A stretch of DNA of 52,422 nucleotides from positions 1 to 52,422 of the forward strand of contig JABFRV010000019.1 in the NCBI GenBank assembly GCA_013140975.1, in the 5' to 3' direction. The position numbers and the translations under genes were made by a program. The stretch is from Saprospiraceae bacterium (GTDB taxonomy: Bacteria > Bacteroidota > Bacteroidia > Chitinophagales > Saprospiraceae). A model generated the notes under the pieces. It was not told where the DNA came from and searched no databases. It saw only the letters and a list, made by a program, of their open reading frames with translations. Below, in pieces: positions 37,301 to 48,500 of this stretch. The first letter of the stretch is position 1; every line of letters begins with the position of its first letter.

Positions 37301-39321
37301 ATATTTCCTGTTGGAACAGAGTTTCCTGATGGTGTAAAACAAATCCCGTTAGGAATAGTACTGGAACTCCAACCAGTATTAGCAACTATACCGATAAAGC
37401 TACCTGTATTACTCGTTATGCAAATCTTTGAAAAGCATTTAGATTTAGTACTATAGCTCGTAAAATTCCAACAACATCCCTGGTTTCCAAATTTTAAAAG
37501 ATTGGCTTTTGTTGAATCACAGCACTGCTCTTTTGGTAAGCCATCATCAGGACAATTAAATCGATATGTAAAATTACAAGTATCCGTTCCATTTGGGCTA
37601 TTTCTTATAAATGAAATATTCACGGTAACCGGATTTGTAATATTACTTAAACAAAATGATGCTGGAGTTATAAATCCTTGTGGAATAAAGTTACTGTTAT
37701 GATTAATTGTGAAACTTTGCTGAGTTGAATTTGATATGCTATATCCAATAACAGGGGATACATTTGAAAATGAACCGGAATTAATACTTACAATAATCTT
37801 ATTGAAATAATTAGCGAGTCCATTATCTGCTCTTAGAAAGAAACAACAAGACGGTGGCGAAGTATGAAGTAATTCCAAAAATGCATTAACCGAATCACAA
37901 TTAGAATTCCCTTTTTGGCAAGTATAATGATACTGATATTTACAGGAATCTTTGACACCATTTTTATTAAAGTAATAATATACAGTTAAGGTATAATTGC
38001 TTGCATTCTGAATACAAAAATCGCCCGCGTTAAATACCCCCAAAGGCAGACTTCCGGATGTATGCTGCAAGCTAAAGTTCTGTGTATTTACACCTACTAA
38101 GGACCAACCTGTCTTAGCCTGTACATTGGAAAAATTCCCTGCATTTGTAAATACCTTTATGGAAGTAAAGCAATCTGCAGAAGCGATCTCTCCTTTAATT
38201 TCGAAGCAGCAAGAATTATTTCCACTTAAGATTTTTTTAATTTCGTTTTTGTTAAAATCGCCACAAGCACATGGTCTTGCCATTACCCATATTGTATCAA
38301 AACAACTCGACGTACAAATTTCTTCCTGAACATCCAGCTTGATTAAAAAGTGACCTGGTTTATTAAATTGCAAAAGCAAACTATCATCTGTTGATTTTTG
38401 TATGTTGATATTGTCAAGTGTATACTCCCAGGACTTTTTATTATTTGGTCCACCATTACCTTTATATTTTATTTTGACTTTATCTCCTATAAATACCTGT
38501 TTGGGAAAATCGATACCACAATCAAGATTGCATTTAAAAGTAGTGCAAACTGTGTCATAACAAAATCCATTAAAAACAACTCCACAATAACAATCTTCTT
38601 TAGGCGGAGGAAAACATGATCTGTTTGCTACTAAATTATTTGTCCCGCATTCAAACCATCTATAAAGAATTGCCGGAGGCGAAGCACATAACATACTGTG
38701 TTGCTGATAAACATTCGCTTTAAATGGTGGAAAGACTTTTAATCGAAAGAAACCTTGCAAATTCTGATTCCTACAGTTGGCATCTTCCACTTCTACAATT
38801 GCTACGAATTGACTAACAGTTGGACAGATACTGATAAATGTTGAATTGCCAGGGCTCCTTACTACATAAAAACCAGTAGTATCTCTATAAGTAATTATAA
38901 AAGGTGGTGTTCCTGTAAGGTCAACTCTAAGCCCAAGACAATTACCTGAACAAACAGAATCCGTCCTAATAATAAATTGAGCAGTTGGTAATGGGTTGAC
39001 CTGAACTTTTACTTCACAAGTATCTGGTGGCGAACCGGGTTCTTGTGTGATCAATGTAATTGTACAAGTTCCAACAATATTGAAACAAGCTTCGTGGGGA
39101 TTTTTTAGAGTTGGATTTGAAATTGTACCACAGCTGATCGTCCAATTGTAAGTTGCCAAATCTGTGTTAGGGCCAATATATTCTATTGGCGCACAAGATC
39201 CAACGCAAATGGATAAAGGAGCTTTAATACAATTTAATTGAGAAAAGAGGTTTGTCTGAATAAATAAAATAACAAACAAACACTTAAGGGGAGAATTAGT
39301 AAAAAACCATTGATTTATCAT
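34369..39321 (-). CDS. Giant secreted protein with seven cysteine-rich repeats, a kelch/Rax2-like propeller and T9SS tail
   Basis: A 1650-residue secreted protein. A signal peptide (about 1-28, ending NLFSQ) and two Ig/PKD-like segments are followed by seven ~120-residue cysteine-rich repeats (about residues 347-1210). Each has CxCDSL, CCHNF, KCFTKIGV, AG(S/T)F and a conserved FCVTG…YTITVQYFYLDQNG end. A beta-propeller-like region (about 1225-1535) then shows six or seven blades of AGGQF…NIAxWNGTSW. The T9SS type A sorting domain (about 1565-1650, IYPNPARDYINVLVNATLQ) ends the chain. I cannot assign the 120-residue repeat to a named family. Repeats 4-6 are nearly identical in their second halves, indicating recent duplication. 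Likely a surface or matrix protein. Confidence 0.85.
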   Translation of the reverse strand: MINQWFFTNSPLKCLFVILFIQTNLFSQLNCIKAPLSICVGSCAPIEYIGPNTDLATYNWTISCGTISNPTLKNPHEACFNIVGTCTITLITQEPGSPPDTCEVKVQVNPLPTAQFIIRTDSVCSGNCLGLRVDLTGTPPFIITYRDTTGFYVVRSPGNSTFISICPTVSQFVAIVEVEDANCRNQNLQGFFRLKVFPPFKANVYQQHSMLCASPPAILYRWFECGTNNLVANRSCFPPPKEDCYCGVVFNGFCYDTVCTTFKCNLDCGIDFPKQVFIGDKVKIKYKGNGGPNNKKSWEYTLDNINIQKSTDDSLLLQFNKPGHFLIKLDVQEEICTSSCFDTIWVMARPCACGDFNKNEIKKILSGNNSCCFEIKGEIASADCFTSIKVFTNAGNFSNVQAKTGWSLVGVNTQNFSLQHTSGSLPLGVFNAGDFCIQNASNYTLTVYYYFNKNGVKDSCKYQYHYTCQKGNSNCDSVNAFLELLHTSPPSCCFFLRADNGLANYFNKIIVSINSGSFSNVSPVIGYSISNSTQQSFTINHNSNFIPQGFITPASFCLSNITNPVTVNISFIRNSPNGTDTCNFTYRFNCPDDGLPKEQCCDSTKANLLKFGNQGCCWNFTSYSTKSKCFSKICITSNTGSFIGIVANTGWSSSTIPNGICFTPSGNSVPTGNINPGRFCMSNFNNPLTFTIDYYDNNGQLIPDCEQKIIRECQIPPACSCDSLDNQIFQNSNTLGLCCHNFLGTIPYNKCFTKIGVTTTAGTFTNIIPVTGYSIINNSSSSFSVSHNSGNLPAGNINPVNFCVTGATFYTITVQYFYLDQNGFEQRCVFSSTFDCPKAGPSCSCDSLHTQINQTSTSPGQCCHNFTSTVGTGKCFTKIGVSVNAGSINNIAMGLNYLASNQTSNSFTITHTSGHIPAGTITPANFCVSGASLYTVTVQYFYLDQNGIEQRCIESMLFDCPKSGPICSCDSVSTQINPISINPGLCCYNFTSQVSSSNCFSKIAVTTTAGSFSNISTALGFTSTSQSNSAFAITHSSGFIPAGNITPASFCVTGSTLYTITIQYFYLDQNGQEQRCVKSQTFDCPKENKPCNCDSLLANIIQTNNNPGICCHSVQTFIPNANCIVAMSAQLSSGNFTNVIPANNFTIGNQSPNSFNVGHNSGFLPQGNIQPVTFCVTGSSVYTVLLKFFYFNNGKYDSCQFSKTFDCKPADTSMVCDHDNCSGNLTWQNIANVAGGIVYDIKSYNCKLYAGGQFISFANQSINNIAEWNGTSWSPLSGGGLNGPVRVMAVHNGVLYVGGQFTMAGTVPVNNIAAWNGTSWSNVGGGVTGINPAPFVYALLNTTNGLVVGGQFALTGNNSIVNNIALWNGSWASAFATGIPYPVSTLRIYSGDLYAAGAFFGNPYNCIARWNGSNWSNLTSNGITLVNNILNHGVEASIVWNNELVLGGHYSNADGIPNTQHISKWNGSNFSSLLEGDVPNPTNSVNDFIVFNGSLFAAGEYDQIGTATANVVARSSGTQWNTTGHPNKVTWALESYDSCGMQSCQLYSAGEGFVNRWVCITNTQNDTQSDWVKIYPNPARDYINVLVNATLQNDIVIRVINTNGKVVKNLLVGNSTLIEINTQDIPSGMYNIEISEKNRGSIHRKFIKLD
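35690..38280 (-). repeat. Seven tandem ~370-nt coding repeats
   Basis: Seven in-frame copies of a ~370-nt unit inside the gene at 34369-39321. The most similar copies (4 to 6) share near-identical DNA around 36120, 36485 and 36860, a spacing of about 370 nt. The array has grown by duplication and is protein-coding, not a CRISPR array. Confidence 0.75.
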
Positions 39322-39393
39322 AATCGTGAATTTATTTTATACCTTTTAGAACAGGCAAAACCGAATACGATTATGTGGATTATCCTCGAATAG

Positions 39394-39401
39394 CAAAGAT
39401 A
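39394..39401 (-). promoter_or_regulatory. -7 box for the gene at 34369-39321
   Basis: TATCTTTG on the minus strand is a perfect -7 box; transcription would give a leader of about 65 nt before the ATG at 39321. No clear -33 element. Confidence 0.45.
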
Positions 39402-39438
39402 CTACCATTCTAATTAGTAAAAATTTATTTTTTCCGGT

Positions 39439-39475
39439 AAAAAAAGAAGCCCCTGCTATGAGAGGCAGAGGCTTC
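39439..39475 (-). terminator. Rho-independent terminator after the 3516-residue gene
   Basis: GAAGCCTCTGC (39475-39465) pairs with GCAGGGGCTTC (39456-39446) with one mismatch and an 8-nt loop on the minus strand, followed by a U-run. It lies 30 nt past the stop at 39506. Confidence 0.85.
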
Positions 39476-39505
39476 AGAGTTTTGATTATTAAATGTTTCT
39501 TATAT

Positions 39506-42500
39506 CTAGTCAGTTATGACCATCTTTTTAGTTGCAGTATTGTTGGCTGCATCAAGCTGATAGTACAATATTCCTTTGGAATTTATTTCTGACTTTGTAA
39601 TTACATGCTGATTTAAACCTTTCACTCCGCGTAGATTGTACACTCTAACAACTTTGCCGGTAAGGTCATAGATAGTTAAGATAGCAGCTCCATCTTCAGG
39701 CAATCTATAATTTATGGTTGTTTGCTTATCAAATGGATTTGGTTCATTCTGATATAAGTCAAACAGACTTGTTTCTACTACCTGACTGCCTTCTCTTGAA
39801 TTGAGTTGCACATTTAACACCTCTCCTTCATTATTATATGCCTGAGCCGCAGTAACATCACCGGTAATTATCATCGCTTTATGAATCGATGTAATTTTTG
39901 ATGCTTTAAAAATCAATGTAAATAATACCTTATTAGGATCCACTGTTTCCGCTTTGTTGGAATTCCAACTTGAAGTTAAAATTCCTTCTGACAGTCGTGT
40001 TGTTCCAAAGTTACTTTCGTCGATATTTATCTGTGCACTTTCTGCTCTTTCAAAAAGAATTGATTTATTATCATACTTCAAAGTAAACTGAAATCCTTCT
40101 ATGTTCTTAAAATTACTTGATCTTACATCCACTCTAACTTCTTCTTGTATATCTGTAATTTGATTATCAATCAATAGTTGCAAACTCTTGTTATTTCTGG
40201 CTTGAACAGATCCGATTCCTTTTGCTCTGGCGTTATTTGTTACGTCTCCCATTTTAACCGCCATAAAGGATCTAGATTTCGTTTCAGCAACCTGTGTCTG
40301 ATCAAATTTTACATTATCTGTTCTTGGTGCCAGATATGGATTCTTTGGATCTGTAAATCTATAATTGTTTGACACAAATGTCCAGGATTTTACTTTTGTA
40401 AATTCCGGCGTGATGCCAAGTATTAACTTTCTGATTTCCGCAATATCTGCTGTTGTTATACTCTTGCTCTCGTTAACATCTGCAGCTATTAACTTGTACG
40501 GTGATGATAATTCTTCTTTTCCTAATATATGTTTTTGTATTGCAACAATATCTTGCGTACTTACTCCATTTAAATGATCATCATTTCTTAGAGGTTCAAT
40601 TATATACTGTTGTCTTAGGTCCAGATTTCCAAAACTGTATGGACTTCCGGTTCTTAATTGTATCATCTGACCACTCATATACAATCTTACTTCAACAGGA
40701 CTTGCTTCATCATTTTTCTCTGTCATCATCTGACCTGTAATTGTTCCGGTTGCAGATCCTACATCGGGACATAATTTATTGTCTTGAACTATAATTATAG
40801 TCTTGCAATAATCTTTATTTCCTTCTTCGTCTTCTACCCACAATTCAACTTCAAAGATCAATTCATCATTTACTTTCTTTTCTACGAAATCATCACAACA
40901 CACTTTAATGCTTGGAGCCGTTGGATCATCGTTAAAATAAAATTTCAACTTATCCTTAGGTGTACAGTTATCAAATGAGCCCCTGTCTAAATCTGTTGCC
41001 CATATTTCTACACAACCACTACTTGGCATTGGAACAGTTATTATTCCACTTGCACAATAAGGTGTTGGTGCTTTGCAGTCTCTTATGGTAAACAATCCAC
41101 AACAAGTTCCAACATTTCCGCAACCATCTTCAACAAACCAACAAATATTATGTGTTCCGATTGGATAATTTCCACTTGCATTAAATGGATTATGTCTATC
41201 GTCTGCGTAAGGATTATGACTGTATTCTGTTGTATCGCCCTTTGATTGCTGTTTCTGTGTGAGTGAGCCTACTCTGGCATCAAATCCACCATGAACTCCC
41301 TTTCCATCATTATTAATATCAATCTTATATTCCCATAACAACCAATCAAGCGGTGTACAGTTATCTGTTGCACTCGCTGATAGATTTATATGACCATAGC
41401 AAACTCCTTTGGATGTATTAAGTGTAGCAGGCTCACAATCGCCCATCACACATTCAACCTCAGGTCTGTTTCTATCTCTTACTTTTATAACCTGTAATGC
41501 TGACCATCTTCCTCTATTCGCATTAATAAATGGATCATACTGACACCAATCAATAACTGTCCAGGTTCTTAGTATTTTATAACATGCATCAGGTTCAATA
41601 TCAAATATCTCATCCTTGTACTCAATGGATATCAATGCACAATTATCATCTGAATTATTAATAATTTGAGGTCTTCCCAATTGTGGATTATCAGGACTTA
41701 CATCTCCGCCACATCCTTCAATTGTTACTGGAGTCTGCGTACATACTCCATTTGGCCAAAGGAGATCAGTAAATCTTGGATCATTGCAAGTATTGGTATC
41801 AACAAAGAATGGATCGCAATCAACTACCCAGATTGTCTGTATAGCACTAACATTAATATTATTTGGACCGACTATACTCACTACTCTCTGTATCTGACCT
41901 TGTCCACATTCTCTTAAATCATTTACAGAAATCGTTGGATTGGGATTTCCACACGCATTTAATACGTATCCATCAAATCCCCATATTAATTCATATTTTC
42001 TATCCCAATGAGCTGTATCAAAGTAAGCATTGTAAAAATCACAAGCCTGATTTGGTGCTGGTTTAGGATTTGCATTAGTCTGTACATATCCAGGATATTG
42101 CGTTATCTGATTTCTTTCACAATATTTATGACATACAATATCGTTCGTTACAACCTTTCTTCTTGCTGTAAGATCTGTAACTACTCTTCCAAATGTTGCA
42201 TCATTTGGATTTGTCAACGTATTAATATCAAACCAAAAACTACAACTCACTATAATATTTGGAGGCGCAATAACTGTAGGAACACTCTTGTTCTGAACCT
42301 CAACTTCAACCATACAATCAGAGAATCTTCCGTTAAGTACATTTGTAGTTGAGTTCATTCGTGCAGGTGTAACTGGTCCAGCTCCCGGATCTACATCAAA
42401 TACTCTCAATACGACCATTACTCTTTGTCCTGCATCTGCACAACAGAAGTAACTAAAGTCATCAAAATATATTTGATTACCCGCCAATACAATATTGTCA

Positions 42501-45500
42501 TCACCATTTACACCTTGACAAGCATTCACATTGTTGGCATTTGATCCGTTGTTTGTTCCTAATAGCTCACTCATTCGAATCATTTTAAACCAAACGTGTT
42601 GCTGGCAGTTATCATAACTTCCTTCATCAAGATCACTTGCGCTGATTCGTGCAAGATTCTCGTTTGGACTTTGATTTCCAATTATACTGACTGTGGTGAA
42701 TGTTCTGCACACAGCAGTTGGCGGTACTCTATCAACAACATTTAATACAACTCTTTTCTTTGTTATGTTTCCGCAACAATCTGTTGCTACTATATAACCC
42801 GTCTGTATTCCTTCCGGCATGTTTATTACTAAAAAGCCATCTCTTTCATTTCCTGTAACGGTTCCAAATTCAACTTCTACACTGTAATGTAGTTCATTAC
42901 TACAATTATCCAATAGCCATGGTGCAGGTACTTCCCATCTTCCCTGACATGCATAGGATTCCATGTTTACTCTTGCACTATCTGGATATATTACTTCCGG
43001 TCCTTCAAGATCTCCAACTTTTATTATTTGATTATGTCCAGCAATCACTGAAGTACACCAATCAAGTACAGTCCATTGTCTTAACACTTTGTAACATCCT
43101 AACACGCCAGCATCACAACCTTCTTGTGCCAGGTTGAACTTTATATCTTCATATACAATATTCAGATTACGACATGTTGCTGCACCACTTGGACGACCTG
43201 TTCCTATCCACATTACATGCCTATTAGGTCCCCAACACAAAGGATTCTGAGGACTCCACTGTCTATGTTGTGGATAATAAACCGGATCAGGATTTGGATT
43301 TCCAAAGGTTGACAAATTCGTAGTATCATCTAAACAATTCCATCCTAATATTCTTGGCAATCTTCTGTTAGGATAAATATTTGGTGCATTTGGATTGGCT
43401 CTCCAGAAAGCTGAATCAAGGATATATCCATCAACGCATTCAGGAAAATCTGATATGTGCGGACTAACATCCTTATTGCGATCAATCTTTTCATTACACT
43501 TTAATGCTGGAAGATCTATATTATCATAATTTCTTGGTACCTCTACATCAAATATATCTCCTAATCTTACTGTAATAGTTTGTACACAGGTTGAACGATT
43601 GTTCGAACCATCTATCGCAACCCAAGTTCTAATTATTCTTTCCTGAAAGCCTAAGACACAACTTCCCTGTGTTGCATCATCACTAAATGTCAAACTAAAG
43701 CCACCACAATTTTCTACCACAGAAGGAATTCCGGTATTAGTTGGACTTGGATCAACAGCACAACTTATACTTATATTTGGGTTACAAGTAATCACAGGTG
43801 CCCATTTATCTTCAACCGTTGCTTTACTCCAACAACTATTACCTGTTGCAGTATCAACAACAGTAATTTTAAATTCTTTTCCTATGTCTCTTCCATCTAG
43901 TTGCACTCCGGGAAGGTTTTGATCTCTGTCAATGAAAGGTCCACCTGCCCACAATTGTATTCTTACCACATACTCTTCGTAACATTTGTACGGACCTCCT
44001 TCTAATGCCATTTCCGGTCTTACTGTTACTCTGCAATTCTGGTCAAGACTTAATTGAATTTCATTATTGCAAGCAAGGGCTTTTGTTGCTCCCTGATATG
44101 GCATAACTGTTATCTTACTGCAACAACGGCTTGTGTTGCCACTTTGATCCATGGCCATATAACAAACTGTATGTACTCCTTTATCAATAAACTTTCCACT
44201 ACCATACTTTGCTGTGTCTTCTGCTATTACCATAGCAACACTACAATTATCTGTTGCGCTTGGTACATAATATAATCTACCTTGACAATCACCAGGTTGA
44301 AGATTAATTGTTACATCCTTACATGTAATTACAGGTCTGACCGTATCTAACACTGTAACTGTTGCTGCACAAGAATTCGATGCACCACACGGATCTGTAA
44401 CGATCAGGGTAACTGCATTAGGGCCCAAATTCCTACACGTAAAGTTTGTTGGAACTGCTCTTAATGTGCCTCCTACACTTCCATTACTAATCAATGTTGG
44501 ATCAAGTGTTGCATTACCATTATTATCTACATATATTGTTGCATTTCTGCATATTGCTCTCGGCGCAGGAAGTACAGTTATTCTAAATATCATTGGAGTT
44601 CCTGAACACATAACTCCATTAAGCATAATTACAGGAGTTACTGTAAATGTTTCTGTAACAGGAGCATTAGTAATATTCATGGTTGTAAATGCTGGAATAT
44701 TATCCATTCCATTTAATGGTGTTAAACCAATTGCAACTCCTGTTCTTGTCCAATTGTATTTAATTCCTGCTCCGGTATAACTTCCTGTAAAGTTTCGTTG
44801 GGGTATACTAATTCCACTGCAATACATTGTATCTCTTACCTGAGTTGCTGTTGCCACAGGTAATACATGTATCAAGAATGTATCAGGCTTAGATACACAG
44901 CTATCTCCAACACTAATAAATATACTTAAAACAATTATTGTATCGGTACGAATTACATTGGTTGGGTTGATTGTTGCAAATGCTGGTATACTTCCGTTTC
45001 CCGACGAAGGAATTGTTGTACCGCTGTTAGCAGGGCCACCAACAGTTGACTTTCTCCAGCGCTGTGTAGTCACTGAACAATTGCTTGTAAGTATAAATCC
45101 GGAAGGATTTGTATTCGCACAAAATGTTGTATCTCTTGTTGAGTTTAATACAGGAGTTGGTACACTCTTTACAATAAACCTCATTGCAGTTCCAAGACAG
45201 CTATCTGTACTATTTGGAATTAAGTATACTGGAGTAACAATTATTGTATCCGTTAAAATTAAGCAACTTGGTGGAGGATTTACTATTGTTAGTTTTGGTA
45301 AATTTCCTGAACCACTTAATGGTAATGCCGGAAGTTGTGTTCCACCAGGGCCAGGTTTTTTAACCCATCTAAATGTTGTCTGAGCTGTACAATTTCCTGT
45401 AAATGCAGGCGGGGTCCACATCTGTGCATCACACATGCTGCTATCTCTGATCTGATTTACTGTAGGTATTGTTGCAGTATTTATAAGAAATGTATCTATG

Positions 45501-48500
45501 CCCACACTTTGAGTCACGAAAACAGAATCTGTCAATAAGTTACAATTACTTGCATTCGTTGCTGTGAACGACGGAATATTCCCGGTTCCGCTTGTTGCAA
45601 TAGTTGAGGCGGGTCCTCCGGTACCACTGGTTTTTCTCCAAGTAGTGGTTCCTGTAAATGTATAACCCGGATGAACTCTATTATGACATGTATATAAATC
45701 TGGGGTTGTTGCTAAATTAACTGTTACCAATACTGTAGAGGAAGCTGTACATCCGTTGCTACTTGTAACAGTCACAGTATATGTTGTATTAACGATTGGT
45801 GCTTTCGTAATCGCAGCAGTAGTTTCTCCTGTATTCCATAAATACGTACCACCTCCTGTCGCCGTTAACGTAACTGACATTGGAGGAGTAACATTTCCAG
45901 GATTCGGACTAATACTTACAATTGGTGATGGATTTACAGTAATTGTTATCGATTTAGATCCTACACAACCGTCGGCAGAAGTTACAGTAACTGTATAAGT
46001 AGTAGTCATTAAAGGTGTCTCTGTAATTGAAGAAGCAGTACCTCCTGTACTCCAATTATATGTTCCACCACCTGTCGCCGTTATTGATACATTTGAGCCA
46101 GAACAAATTACTCCATCATTTGGAGTCCCACTGGATTCCGTTACTGCTAAAGTTATAGTTGGATTTACTACAACAGTTACCGATGAAGATTTTGTACATC
46201 CGTTAGAAGCAGTTACTGTAACCGTATACGTCGTAGTTGAAGTTATACCGGTCCCTATAGGATTCTTGATATTTGTAGCATTTAAAAAAGTTGAAGGGGA
46301 CCATGCATAGCTAGTATATTGAATAGGAGTATAACTATATAAAGTACCTACAACTGGTTGAGTTGTATTAAGATTGTTTACAGTTGTTGTGCTATTAGAA
46401 TTATTAGAAAATGTTATAGATTGAAAATTAGTACCAGGTGCATTACCTGATAACCCTGCTGAAGCAGAAGCTGCTGAAGTGCCCAGAGTTCCATACTTAA
46501 ATTCTATAACATTAGTTGTCTCATATAACCACATTTGAAAAGTGGAATTAGCCGCACCAGCTGTATTTCTAGGAATAGTCGTAAACCACTGAATCTTAAA
46601 AATTCTGTTTGGTGCTGTTCCCGATAATAATACTCTAACATTACCGGTAGTTCCGGTAGCCATATCATCCCAGTATGCAGATATTTTTGGGATATTGGTT
46701 AAGCTAATTAAATCATTGGTGAATTGGCTAACAGCCGGAGTTGTGGTATTCGCTAAATGAACCCAACCATCAGGTGAAGCAGAAAAATGAGTATATGTAT
46801 TGCAATCATAAGTAAATGTAAATCCAATTGGCTGAGCATTTCCAGCCGATACATTATCCAAAGACATTGGAAGATCATCAACACCACTGGCAACTACGAT
46901 TGTTGATCCTGTCATTGGATCTAAAGTTGCACCCGTAGTTGTTGAGAAAATATTATTTTTAGCAATCAAACAAGTTTCAGTAACATTTAAATTACTATTA
47001 CCTCCAATACAAATTGTATCAGGATCAGCAGTTGCAACTATTATAGGTGAAGGATTAACGGATACTAAGACGCTTTTAGTAGAGCTACATCCTACTGCGT
47101 CTGTCACTGTAACAATATACGTTGTTGTAGAAACTGGTGAAGCAATAACTGTTGCTCCGCTAGTTGTATTTAATCCTGTAGAAGGGCTCCATGAATAAGT
47201 TATTCCACCGGTTGCTGTTATTGATACCGAAGCGCCTGCACAAATTACCGGAGCACTTGGTGTAATACTAACTACAGGAGAAGAATTGACGGTAACTGTA
47301 TATGTAGGAGTTGTCGCACTTAGTCCTGAAGGAATACATGTAACTTCAAGTTGGTAATAATATAAACCTGAAGCTAAAGTATCTGTAGATAGACATTTAT
47401 CTTTAGCACAAGATACATCAACAAAAGGCCCACTAGGAGAAGTTGAAGATTTCCAGGTATAAGTCAGGTCTGAATTCATGCTCAGTCCATTAACACAAAG
47501 CGTTGTTGAATTTCCTGAACATAATGGATTGGGTGTAGCAGTAATAGTTCCTGCATTTGGAGTTCCAGAACAAGCTGTCGCTATTGTGCCTACAAATTCA
47601 TCAGCACCAATATCCGGTGTAGATCCATTTCTGGCATTACCATCGTAATCATCCGTTATACCAGCGATTGGCGTTCCACCACTTTCTAATAAGGTTGGTT
47701 TAGCAGGATCAATATGCAAGAAATTGGTTGAACTTCCAACAGTACTTAAGAAAAATGGGCTTTCTGAAATAGAATTCGCATCTCTTGTAGAAACTCTCGT
47801 CTTATATTGTGCTAAAGTTGAATCTGAATTCGTTCCATCAAAATATAATAATCTATTTATACAAGCACCACCTGCATATACATTATTTCTGTTTGAAGTC
47901 GAACCATAATTGGTTAACGTAGTCGAGCTTCTCTGATGTACAACAGTTTTTCCTATACCTTTTGGTATGGATAAATTGACTAAATTATTATTAATTAAGT
48001 TCAATGTTGCAACAGTTGAAGTCGTACTTGTAGTATGAAACAATGCGGTTGATCCAAAATTCGCTCCAAAAGATTTCGCATTTATATATACACTGTTGTA
48101 GGATACATTATAAGTAGCGGTGCTGGTAGAAGTGAAGTTAATTCCTCTTATCGATGGTGATGTTGCAGCTGTTAAATTGGCGTTTGGGGCAAATAAATTA
48201 CCGATTAAATTATTATAAATTGCTGATGTACCTGAGCTTGAGGTAATTTGAATTCCAAATACTGTAGGTGCACCGGATGAAAAGCTGGTAATATCATAAA
48301 TTTTATTCTTAAAAATCTGAGGAGTGCTGGAAGATTGGTTTATACCTCCTATTGTTGTACCAAATGTTGATAAATTAAATACAGTATTATTTGAAACAGT
48401 TCTTACTCCTGTAGTTGTAAAAGCATAAATTCCATAAACTATACCTGTTCCAGAGTGTGCAATATCCTGAACAGTATTGTAATTAAAATTCTCATTGGTC

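Noticed and set aside
35690-38280. CRISPR-like direct repeats
   Set aside because: The repeats are ~370 nt, in frame and encode a protein domain; there are no short repeat-spacer units.
36589-38619. Plus-strand open frames across the giant genes
   Set aside because: They lie in long minus-strand genes with clear domains and show no domain or signal of their own; similar frames between 40 and 50 kb were dropped for the same reason.
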